This document shows, one piece after another, positions 1 through 7,046 of a stretch of 42,163 nt of DNA. Made by a program: the position numbers and the translations under genes. The notes beneath the pieces are model-generated. The model was not told the origin of the DNA, did not search any database, and was given only the letters and a program-made list of their open reading frames with translations. The stretch spans positions 1 through 42,163 of the forward strand of contig CALUZE010000001.1 in NCBI GenBank assembly GCA_944325235.1, given 5' to 3'. The DNA comes from an uncultured Elusimicrobiales bacterium. Lineage in GTDB: Bacteria; Elusimicrobiota; Elusimicrobia; Elusimicrobiales; Elusimicrobiaceae. Within the stretch, counting starts at the first letter, position 1. Each line of letters starts with the position of its first letter.

Positions 1-1
1 C

Positions 2-1861
2 CAAGACCGGGATTTTAACAATACGGTCCTGGCGTTGGAAAGCGCGTATACGTCCTATTGGTTCGTACCCAAGAACCTGTCGCTGCTGGCCTACTTCCAC
101 GCGGACCCGGCCGTGCGCGAAGCGGCCGCCCGGCTGGAAACGAAAGGCAGCCAAACCAAGGCCGCCGTGTTTGCCCGCAAGGATATTTACCGGGCTTTAA
201 AGGAATACGCGGACACCAACCCGCGCCTGGCCCACGAGGACGCGCGCCTGATGGCCAAATGGCTGGAGCGCTACGAGCGCGCGGGGATGGCCCTTTCCGA
301 TAAAGAAGCCGCCGAATACGCCCGCTTAAATACCGAACGCTTAAATAAAATCACGCAGTTTAACGTCAATTTGAACAATTATCAGGACGAACTGCACGTC
401 ACGCGTGAAGAACTGGACGGCCTGGGGGACACCTACATCAACCGCCTGGGCCGCACGGACGACGGGAAATACATCGTCACGCTTAAATACCCGGACTACA
501 ACCCGTTTATGGCGTCTTCCAAGAGCGAAAAAGCCCGCAAAGTCCTGCAGGAAAAATTCGCCCGCCGCGGCGGGAAGGAAAACGTTGCCCTGCTGGAGGA
601 CACGTTGGAATTGCGCCGCCGGCAAGCCGCCCTGCTCGGATACAAACAATACCCCGATTATGTGCTGCCGGTGCGGATGGCCAAAAACTATAAAACGCTG
701 GAAAAATTTTTAAAAGGGCTGCAAAAGGAAGTCACCCCGCTGGCGCAAAAAGAATTAAAAGAATACTTAAAATTCAAGGAAGAAACCACCGGCCAAAAAG
801 CCGACGAAATGCCCGCCTGGGAACTGCCGTATTGGGAAAACGAATACAAAAAGAAATACTACCAAGTGGACAACGATAAAATCAAAGAATATTTTCAGGC
901 GGACCGCGTGATTGCCGGAATGTTTGATATTTTTGGTAACTTATTTGGCGTGACGTTTGAAAAAGCGGATTTGCCCACCTGGCACCCGGACGTGCTGGTG
1001 TACCAAATCAAGGATAAAAAAAGCGGGGAGCTGATTTCCAATTTTTACTTGGATATGTTCCCGCGCGACGGCAAATACACCCACGCGGCCACGTGGAGCT
1101 TTGTGGACCGGTTCCAACTGCCGGACGGTTCGTATCAGACGCCTTCGGTGGTGATTGCGGCCAACTTTACGCCCGCGGGCAACGGCGTGCCGGCGCTGAT
1201 GGAACACAGCGAGGTGGAAACGCTGTTCCACGAATTCGGGCACGTGCTGCAAATGTCTATGGCTACGTCCAAATACGCTACGCTGACGGGCGACAATGTG
1301 GCCTGGGACTATATTGAAACCCATTCCCAACTGTTGGAAAACTGGGCCTGGCAGCCGCAGGTGATTAAGCAAATTTCCGCGCATTACAAAACGGGCGAAC
1401 CGCTGCCGGACGAGATGATTGACGCGTTGGTCAAATCCAAAAAAGCCGGCGCGGCCACGGCGTTTATCCGCCAGAACTTTTTGGGACAGTTTGACGTAGC
1501 CGCCCACGCCGCCGATAAACGCGTGGACACCACGAAACTCTACGCCAAAATGATGAAGGACATCACCGGCATTCCGATGACGCCGGGAACCTACCCGCAG
1601 GCGAGCTTTGGGCACATTATGTCGCTTACGGACCCGTATGACGTGGGGTATTATGTGTATGCCTGGTCGCTGGTGATTGCGCAGGATATCTTCAGCCAAT
1701 TCCAGCAGCAAGGCCTCTTTAATGCCGAGCTGGGCGCGCGCTTGCGCGAATATGTGTACACGCCCGGCACCGTGTACGACGAAAACGAAATGGTGGAAAA
1801 GTTCCTGGGCCGCCCGTATAACGATAAGGCCTTCTTAAAGGACTTGGGCATTTTAGATTAA
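2..1861 (+). CDS. M3-family zinc oligopeptidase (Dcp/OpdA-like), 5'-truncated by the window edge
   Basis: Metallopeptidase that cleaves short peptides; M3 enzymes are cytoplasmic or periplasmic. The frame is open to the left edge, so the gene starts outside the window. A TTG at position 35 lies inside the conserved N-terminal helix (FNNTVLALE, the family's F-x-N-T-x-x-x-x-E pattern) and is unlikely to be the true start. About 619 residues are visible. The zinc site is HEFGH at residues 410-414 of the fragment (bases 1229-1243), with the third ligand Glu439 in ETHSQLLENW, 25 residues after the second His as in the family. The C-terminal half keeps the usual F-x-H-x-x-x-Y-x-x-x-Y architecture (FGHIMSLTDPYDVGYYVYAWS). 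It ends at a TAA followed by an intrinsic terminator. Only the missing N-terminus, perhaps with a signal peptide, leaves the location open. Confidence 0.93.
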   Translation, partial: QDRDFNNTVLALESAYTSYWFVPKNLSLLAYFHADPAVREAAARLETKGSQTKAAVFARKDIYRALKEYADTNPRLAHEDARLMAKWLERYERAGMALSDKEAAEYARLNTERLNKITQFNVNLNNYQDELHVTREELDGLGDTYINRLGRTDDGKYIVTLKYPDYNPFMASSKSEKARKVLQEKFARRGGKENVALLEDTLELRRRQAALLGYKQYPDYVLPVRMAKNYKTLEKFLKGLQKEVTPLAQKELKEYLKFKEETTGQKADEMPAWELPYWENEYKKKYYQVDNDKIKEYFQADRVIAGMFDIFGNLFGVTFEKADLPTWHPDVLVYQIKDKKSGELISNFYLDMFPRDGKYTHAATWSFVDRFQLPDGSYQTPSVVIAANFTPAGNGVPALMEHSEVETLFHEFGHVLQMSMATSKYATLTGDNVAWDYIETHSQLLENWAWQPQVIKQISAHYKTGEPLPDEMIDALVKSKKAGAATAFIRQNFLGQFDVAAHAADKRVDTTKLYAKMMKDITGIPMTPGTYPQASFGHIMSLTDPYDVGYYVYAWSLVIAQDIFSQFQQQGLFNAELGARLREYVYTPGTVYDENEMVEKFLGRPYNDKAFLKDLGILD

Positions 1862-1880
1862 CTAAATTCGCAAGCATAAA

Positions 1881-1913
1881 AAATCCGCGCTCTAAAAAGC
1901 GCGGATTTTTTTG
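1881..1913. terminator. intrinsic terminator after the M3 peptidase gene
   Basis: A perfect 11-bp stem (AAATCCGCGCT / AGCGCGGATTT) with a 6-base loop ends in a T run. A-rich flanks on the other side mean it could also stop transcripts of the converging gene at 1926-2783. Confidence 0.93.
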
Positions 1914-1925
1914 TGCACTAAAAAG

Positions 1926-2783
1926 CTATTGGGGTATCCAATTTTTTAAAGCTACCCACGACAAAAGCGAAATTCCCACCAACACAAACAACAGCACAAT
2001 CATCCATATTCCGCGGAAGCCCGTGTTTTCGGAAGCGGAAATTTCGGAACGGTTGGAGCATAACGCTTTTATCATTGCTTCGGCGCGCAGTTCGGCCGGG
2101 TCGGCCTTGGTGTTGGGCACCAGCGTGGCCGTGCTGGCAGGGCTGGCCTCATCCAAGCGCACGATGACGTTTTCCAATTCGTGCAGCAGTTGCAGCGCCC
2201 GAAAACGGAACTGCTGGAACTGCGCCAGCGGCATTTGGGCGTTTTCGTGGTAGACGAGGGCGTTGTCGTTTAATTCCAAATAAATGTTGTTGCGCGTTTT
2301 TAAAAGCCCGATGATAAAGGGCGTCAGCACCAGGGCCGAAGCCGGCGTGGGCGCGTGAATGCGGTAGCGGCTGTCTATCTGCGGGATGTTGGTTTTCATC
2401 AGCGCATATTGCGACGGCGCAAACGGGGAAGTAATCGGTGCAATTTTAAGCGCCGGGAATTGGCGTTTTTTCAGCTCCGCGGTAAAAATGGTGAAGTGTA
2501 TGGGTTTGGTTTTGGGGTTGTCGTCCTTATAAATGTTATCGTCGGCCACGCGGATAAAAGCAAAATTATCCGAGCAGGTGCATACGTTTTGGTATTGGTG
2601 GAAATACAGCGTAAAAAATTCCAGCCGTCCGGCCGTTTGTTCGGTGGTGACGGAATCTTTTTCCCGGTCGTAGCGGCAGCCGTTCATCTTGGCCATACGG
2701 GCAATCTGCGCCGAGCGCGTGCGCGCCGTGGCCACCAGTCCGGCCCCGCAGGCCAATATCAGCAAAACGATGATTATGTTCAT
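1926..2783 (-). CDS. unknown membrane protein with N- and C-terminal transmembrane segments
   Basis: I do not recognise this family. The 285-residue protein begins with a hydrophobic segment (about residues 2-19, ending in an Ala/Arg-rich stretch) and finishes with a second one (about residues 258-280, GIWMIVLLFVLVGISLL). The roughly 235-residue domain between them has no evident catalytic motif. Orientation is unresolved: an N-terminal anchor without a clear signal-peptidase site, then a globular domain, then a C-terminal anchor. The gene is divergent from the lipoprotein gene at 2851. No Shine-Dalgarno precedes the ATG. Instead an extended -10 (TGC TATGAT, read on the minus strand) ends 8 bases upstream, so the mRNA is probably leaderless. 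Confidence 0.8.
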   Translation of the reverse strand: MNIIIVLLILACGAGLVATARTRSAQIARMAKMNGCRYDREKDSVTTEQTAGRLEFFTLYFHQYQNVCTCSDNFAFIRVADDNIYKDDNPKTKPIHFTIFTAELKKRQFPALKIAPITSPFAPSQYALMKTNIPQIDSRYRIHAPTPASALVLTPFIIGLLKTRNNIYLELNDNALVYHENAQMPLAQFQQFRFRALQLLHELENVIVRLDEASPASTATLVPNTKADPAELRAEAMIKALCSNRSEISASENTGFRGIWMIVLLFVLVGISLLSWVALKNWIPQ

Positions 2784-2791
2784 ATAACCAT

Positions 2792-2800
2792 ATCATAGCA
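2792..2800 (-). promoter_or_regulatory. extended -10 of the 1926-2783 gene, leaderless geometry
   Basis: On the minus strand the sequence reads TGC-TATGAT, with the hexamer at 2792-2797 and eight bases to the ATG. No clear -35. Confidence 0.5.
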
Positions 2801-2817
2801 AAAACAAAAACGGAGTT

Positions 2818-2826
2818 TGCTATAAT
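2818..2826 (+). promoter_or_regulatory. extended -10 of the lipoprotein gene
   Basis: TGC-TATAAT is a consensus extended -10. The start lies 24 bases downstream behind the SD AAGGGGGG, so this gene has a normal leader. It shares the 67-bp intergenic region with the opposing promoter. Confidence 0.65.
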
Positions 2827-2850
2827 TTAGGCATCTTACAAGGGGGGATT

Positions 2851-3255
2851 ATGCATTTACCGAATAAATGGTTGTATGGCAGTGTGGGGCTGTTTCTGCT
2901 GGGTGGATGTGCCCTGTGGCAGGAAGCGCAGGCGCCGATTGTGCCCGTGGGCGGCGTGCAGGTGGAGGGGATAATTTTGGTGGCCCAGCCGCCGGCGGAT
3001 ACCTGCCAGTTTAAGGGGGCCGTGTTGGGCGACACGAACCCGGATGTGTCGGGGCTGCCGGAGTCTATCTTGGATTTAAACGAAACCATCCGGCAGGGGC
3101 TTGTGTCCAGCGCCCGGCAAATGGGCGGCAACACCGTGTGGGTGCGCACGAAAAGCTGGCAAAACCCCGATGTGGATACCGACTATTCCCAGATGTTTTA
3201 TGTAAACAATGTGGAATATGGCGCGTTGGTGTACCAGTGCCCAAGCGAAAATTAA
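2851..3255 (+). CDS. small lipoprotein, DUF4156-like
   Basis: A 134-residue exported lipoprotein. The signal peptide ends in the lipobox LLGGC with Cys20 as the acylated residue; the following ALW gives no inner-membrane retention Asp, so outer-membrane location is likely. The remaining part (Cys-x-x-x-Gly-x-Val, a middle segment rich in Asn/Leu, then ARQMGGNTVWV) resembles DUF4156/YecR-type small lipoproteins whose function is unknown. The start is set by a strong SD (AAGGGGGG) seven bases upstream. It is a single-gene unit, ended by the terminator shared with hppA. The family assignment is from pattern memory and moderate. Confidence 0.82.
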   Translation: MHLPNKWLYGSVGLFLLGGCALWQEAQAPIVPVGGVQVEGIILVAQPPADTCQFKGAVLGDTNPDVSGLPESILDLNETIRQGLVSSARQMGGNTVWVRTKSWQNPDVDTDYSQMFYVNNVEYGALVYQCPSEN

Positions 3256-3265
3256 AAGTAAAAAT

Positions 3266-3299
3266 AAAAACCCCGCTTCGTTGGGAGCGGGGTTTTTTG
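3266..3299. terminator. bidirectional terminator between the lipoprotein gene and hppA
   Basis: AAAAACCCCGCT, an 8-base loop, then AGCGGGGTTTTTT. A run on one side and T run on the other serve both converging genes. Confidence 0.93.
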
Positions 3300-3311
3300 T
3301 GGTCTGTAAAA

Positions 3312-5675
3312 CTATTTGTCTAACTGTTGGGCCGGTTTTTTGCTGGATAAAATCGCCCAGCTCAGTACCGCCAGCAGTACAATGACAATCACCCACCCGA
3401 GTTTGCCCAAGGGGGTAAAGTCGTTGTGGTAGTTTACGATGATAGGCGCCACGATGACGGCCACCATATTGACTACTTTAATCAGCGGGTTCACCGCCGG
3501 GCCGGCCGTATCTTTCAGCGGGTCGCCCACGGTATCGCCCACCACGCTGGCTTTGTGGCGTTCGGACCCTTTGCCGGTGTTGGCGGCAATGTCGGAGGGT
3601 TCGTCTTCCACCACTTTTTTGGCGTTATCCCACGCACCGCCGGCGTTGGACATAAACACCGCCAAGAGCTGCCCGGATACGATAATCCCGGCCAGGAAAC
3701 CGCCCAAGGCTTCCACGCCAAACGCCAGGCCCACTACCACGGGGGACACAATCCCCAACAGGGCCAAAATAACCAGTTCTTTTTGCGCCGCGATGGTGGA
3801 AATGTTCACCGCGCGGGTATAGTCCGGCTTGGCTTTGCCTTCCAGCACGCCGCCTTTAAACTGCCGGCGCACTTCCTGCACAATAAGCGCAGCCGCGCGG
3901 CTGACGGCGTTAATCGCAAACGACGAGAACAGCCACGGCAAGGCGCCGCCAATCAGCATCCCCACAAATACAACGGGGTTGGATACCACAATCCCCACCT
4001 GCGACAGCAAGGTAAGCACTTTGCCTTCTCCGGCGGCGGCCCACGCGTCGTTTAACAGCCGCTGCACGTTGCTCACGTCCACCATATAGGACGCAAACAG
4101 CGACACGGCCGCAATCACGGCAGAACCGATGGCCACCCCTTTGGTGATGGCTTTGGTGGTGTTGCCCACACCGTCCAGGTCGGCCATAATCTGGCGGGCC
4201 TTTTTGGTTTCTTCGTCGTTTTGGCCGTGCCAGGACATTTCGCCAATGCCGTTGGCGTTATCGGCAATCGGGCCGAAAGAGTCCATAGCTACGTTGTTGC
4301 CGGTCAGCGTCAGCATACCGATACCGGTCATCGCCACGCCGTAGAGGATGAAGTTGAACTTTTCCGACGGGGTCAAACCGTCAATCGTGCCGAAAATCAC
4401 CACGGAGCAGAAGATGGACGCCGCAATCACAAGCGTGGTCCACACCGCTGATTCAAACCCGACGGCAATACCGGACAGAATGGTCGTAGCCGAGCCGGTG
4501 GCCGTGGATTTTTTGATTTCCTGCACGGGTTTGTTTTCCGTACCGGTAAAGTATTCGGTCAGGCGGTCAATGATGATCGCCAGCAAAATGCCGATGGTGG
4601 TGGCCGCAAACGGTCTCCACCAGCCGCCGGGCACGTCGGTCATATAGTAGTAGGCCAACACGCCAAAGATGATGACGGAAATGGCCGCGGAAATGCTGTA
4701 CCCTTTAAAAATGGCTTTCATCGCGTTGCCGGCGGTGCGTTTGGAATCTTTCACCGCATAGGTGCCGATGATGGAGCACAGCACGCCGATACCGCGCACC
4801 AAGAGCGGATAGACAATCCATTCGTGGTGGCCGGTAATGCGCCACAGGCCGATACCCAAAATCAAGCCGGATACGATGGTGACTTCGTAAGATTCAAAAA
4901 TGTCGGCTGCCATACCGGCGCAGTCGCCCACGTTGTCGCCCACCAGGTCGGCCACGACGGCCGGGTTGCGCGGGTCGTCTTCCGGGATGCCCGCTTCCAC
5001 TTTGCCCACCAGGTCGGCCCCTACGTCAGCCGCCTTGGTGTAAATGCCGCCGCCCACGCGCATAAAAAGCGCCAACAGCGTGCCGCCGAAGCCAAACCCT
5101 AACAAAGCATCCGGCGCGGCAATGCCAAAAATGATAAAGATGACCGTTCCGCCCAACAGGCCCAGGCCGTCGGTCAGCATACCGGTTACGGTGCCGGCGC
5201 GGTAGGCGATGCGCAAAGCGTCGCCAAAGCTGCGTTTAGAGGCGGCCGCCACGCGCACGTTGGCGTCCACGGCAATACGCATCCCCAACTGTCCCACTAA
5301 CAGCGAGAACACCGCCCCCAAAATAAACGCACCCGCCCGCCCGAAAGCGGCGATGAGTTTGACGGTTTCGGGGCTTAACCCGGCAAAGCGTTCCATAGAG
5401 TCCTGCGACACCGGAACGATGTACACCGATAAAAACAGACAAACCGTTAACAGGCCGATGAGCGGCAGAATGGTTTTCAGCTGTCTTTTGAGATAGGCGT
5501 TTGCGCCTTCCCGGATGGCGCCCCATACTTTTTGCATTTCGGGGGTGCCGGCATCTTCGCGGATGACCTGCTTGCGCAGGAACAACGCATATAAAAGCCC
5601 TAACACTGCAATAAACAATACGCCAAACAGCGCATATTGCTCAAAGGGTCTTAGGGAGGCTATTCCGTACCACAT
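3312..5675 (-). CDS. hppA: membrane-bound proton-pumping pyrophosphatase, K+-independent type
   Basis: Integral membrane pump that couples pyrophosphate hydrolysis to proton export. The 787-residue length and roughly 16 hydrophobic segments fit the family. The substrate loop reads DVGADLVGKVE near residue 217, followed by the acidic DNVGDCAGMAADIFE segment, and a second Asp-rich loop follows near the C-terminus (DNAKK..., GDTVGDPLKDT). The subtype marker reads GNTTKAITKG near residue 508. A Lys after NTT with Thr three positions on is the hallmark of the K+-independent, H+-only subfamily; K+-dependent enzymes have Ala there. The start is fixed by the SD AAAGGAG. The enzyme would recover energy from PPi made in anabolism. 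Confidence 0.97.
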   Translation of the reverse strand: MWYGIASLRPFEQYALFGVLFIAVLGLLYALFLRKQVIREDAGTPEMQKVWGAIREGANAYLKRQLKTILPLIGLLTVCLFLSVYIVPVSQDSMERFAGLSPETVKLIAAFGRAGAFILGAVFSLLVGQLGMRIAVDANVRVAAASKRSFGDALRIAYRAGTVTGMLTDGLGLLGGTVIFIIFGIAAPDALLGFGFGGTLLALFMRVGGGIYTKAADVGADLVGKVEAGIPEDDPRNPAVVADLVGDNVGDCAGMAADIFESYEVTIVSGLILGIGLWRITGHHEWIVYPLLVRGIGVLCSIIGTYAVKDSKRTAGNAMKAIFKGYSISAAISVIIFGVLAYYYMTDVPGGWWRPFAATTIGILLAIIIDRLTEYFTGTENKPVQEIKKSTATGSATTILSGIAVGFESAVWTTLVIAASIFCSVVIFGTIDGLTPSEKFNFILYGVAMTGIGMLTLTGNNVAMDSFGPIADNANGIGEMSWHGQNDEETKKARQIMADLDGVGNTTKAITKGVAIGSAVIAAVSLFASYMVDVSNVQRLLNDAWAAAGEGKVLTLLSQVGIVVSNPVVFVGMLIGGALPWLFSSFAINAVSRAAALIVQEVRRQFKGGVLEGKAKPDYTRAVNISTIAAQKELVILALLGIVSPVVVGLAFGVEALGGFLAGIIVSGQLLAVFMSNAGGAWDNAKKVVEDEPSDIAANTGKGSERHKASVVGDTVGDPLKDTAGPAVNPLIKVVNMVAVIVAPIIVNYHNDFTPLGKLGWVIVIVLLAVLSWAILSSKKPAQQLDK

Positions 5676-5715
5676 GTGGCAATCTCCTTTATTACAATGG
5701 TAAAACGTCCCCTAT

Positions 5716-5721
5716 ATTATA
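5716..5721 (-). promoter_or_regulatory. -10 hexamer of hppA
   Basis: TATAAT on the minus strand, about 40 bases before the hppA ATG and upstream of the SD AAAGGAG. The -35 is poor. Confidence 0.55.
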
Positions 5722-5753
5722 ATAAAAATCCGGCGTAAGTTAACTTTTATTCT

Positions 5754-5819
5754 GGGCCTTTTGTCCCCAGGAAAGAGGGTCTTTTGGCCCTGGTTGCTCA
5801 AATGACATTTTTTTATACT
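5754..5819 (+). promoter_or_regulatory. promoter with two GGGNC-TTTT-KNCCC boxes, leaderless
   Basis: Box 1 is GGGCC-TTTT-GTCCC at 5754-5767 and box 2 is GGGTC-TTTT-GGCCC at 5777-5790, centres 23.0 bp apart. The -10 is TATACT at 5814-5819. No -35 hexamer is present at 16-18 bp, where CTGGTTG stands instead. The ATG at 5827 follows the -10 by seven bases, so +1 is about the start codon and box 2 is centred near -43. The same arrangement recurs before the genes at 27961 and 42039. Inference: a class II activator site, without which the promoter would be weak. Confidence 0.7.
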
Positions 5820-5826
5820 TTTATAT

Positions 5827-7044
5827 ATGAAAGGATTAAAACGTTTGTTCATGGGTTTTTTGTTGGTGGCTGTGCTCGGTTCGGCCCTTCCGGCTGCGCC
5901 GTTAACCCCTTTTTTGGCTCAAGTTTCCAAAAGTGTTCGTCGCTCGGCGCTCGTCCGGCAAAACCCGGGCATGAACCGAATGCGCTGGATGCGGTTTTAT
6001 TTCCCGAGCACGACGGTGGCTCAGAAGGACGGCGTGTGGGAAAAACTCTACCACGCGTTTAATTCCAAAGACGAGCAGCGCGCGGTGGCGTTTTATCTGT
6101 ATCAGATGTACATTTCCGCCGCGGCTTACGGACAAATGCCCGGCAGGTATTTGACGATTAACCAGTTGGGCGTATTGGACGGACTGGAAAAGTTGACGAC
6201 TCCGTTTGATGTACGCAATGTACAGGAATTTTACGAAGACCATAAGCCGGAAATCAAAGCCTGGCTGAAACAATTTTTTAACAAAATCGGGCAAACCTCC
6301 TACCGCACCGACGACCCGCGCAACGACGCGACCGAACGGCAATTTTTGCAAATTTTGGCCAACAGTGCAGACGCCCGCGGCCGGGCCTGTTATCTGGTGG
6401 AAACCCCGAAATGGAAATCCGCCCTGCGCAAGCAGGACGCCGCCTGGCTGGCCCAGGTGCTGCGCGGCACCGAACGGGAAATCGGCCGAAAAGTAGCCCT
6501 GTACAAAATGCCGAAAAGCAGTTTAGCCGCGCTTGATAAACGCGTCGGCAGGATGGTGGGTGGGCAGATGTCCTATTTATTCCGCCCCGCCGGGCAGGAG
6601 TGTGCCGCCCGGGCTTATTTAACGGGCAGCGGGCTCTGCCGGCAAATGAAAAGCCAACCCGCCCAGGGACGGCAGATTTCGCGCGTGTATCAGCTGCATT
6701 TAAGCCCCACCGATAACGAATTTTTAAAGCCGGCCCGCGGGAACCGGTTCCGTGCCCCGAACGGAAAAGTATATCCGAATTGGTACTATCACGAGGCTAT
6801 TTTGGTAGTGCTGCAGCACGCCAACCAATACACGCCCGTGGTGTTGGATAAATTTTTGTCCGACAAACCGATTGTGCTGGAAAAATGGCTGACCTATTTT
6901 AACCCGAGAATGACGATTATTTACGCTTCGCCTTTCCAACGCTGGGAGGAAACGGAAAATACCCTGGTTCTCCCGGACAAGACCGGCCCAAAAGGCATTT
7001 TGAAAGACGGCCGGCTGTATCGCCCGTACCCGGTGGGAAAATAA
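5827..7044 (+). CDS. secreted protein-glutaminase-like (protein deamidase) enzyme
   Basis: Predicted exported enzyme of the protein-glutaminase (Gln_deamidase_2) type, which hydrolyses side-chain amides of protein glutamines. 405 residues. The signal peptide is about residues 1-24 (KRLFMGFLLVAVLGSALPAAP). A Cys-His-Asp triad can be placed: Cys259 in GQECAARAYL, His322 in NWYYHEAILVV, Asp341 in PVVLDKFL, followed by KPIVLEKWL. The family's C-x-ARA, W-x-YH-x-A and V-x-D-x-x-L pattern and its His-Asp spacing of about 20 are kept. The roughly 230 residues before Cys259 are unassigned and could be a pro-region, as known protein-glutaminases are made as proenzymes. There is no SD and the mRNA appears leaderless. 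It converges on the Omp85 gene with two bases between. A transglutaminase-fold protease is the alternative. Confidence 0.72.
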   Translation: MKGLKRLFMGFLLVAVLGSALPAAPLTPFLAQVSKSVRRSALVRQNPGMNRMRWMRFYFPSTTVAQKDGVWEKLYHAFNSKDEQRAVAFYLYQMYISAAAYGQMPGRYLTINQLGVLDGLEKLTTPFDVRNVQEFYEDHKPEIKAWLKQFFNKIGQTSYRTDDPRNDATERQFLQILANSADARGRACYLVETPKWKSALRKQDAAWLAQVLRGTEREIGRKVALYKMPKSSLAALDKRVGRMVGGQMSYLFRPAGQECAARAYLTGSGLCRQMKSQPAQGRQISRVYQLHLSPTDNEFLKPARGNRFRAPNGKVYPNWYYHEAILVVLQHANQYTPVVLDKFLSDKPIVLEKWLTYFNPRMTIIYASPFQRWEETENTLVLPDKTGPKGILKDGRLYRPYPVGK

Positions 7045-7046
7045 TT

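Noticed and set aside
941..1711. Long open frame on the minus strand inside the M3 peptidase gene
   Set aside because: Antisense shadow of a clearly conserved gene; no SD, no protein-like motifs, Arg/His-rich. The same holds for 11596-12387, 28012-29181 and 33472-34170.
4195..4210. GGGCCTTTTTGG-like string resembling the promoter box
   Set aside because: It lies inside hppA coding sequence, has an incomplete right arm and no -10 at the right distance.
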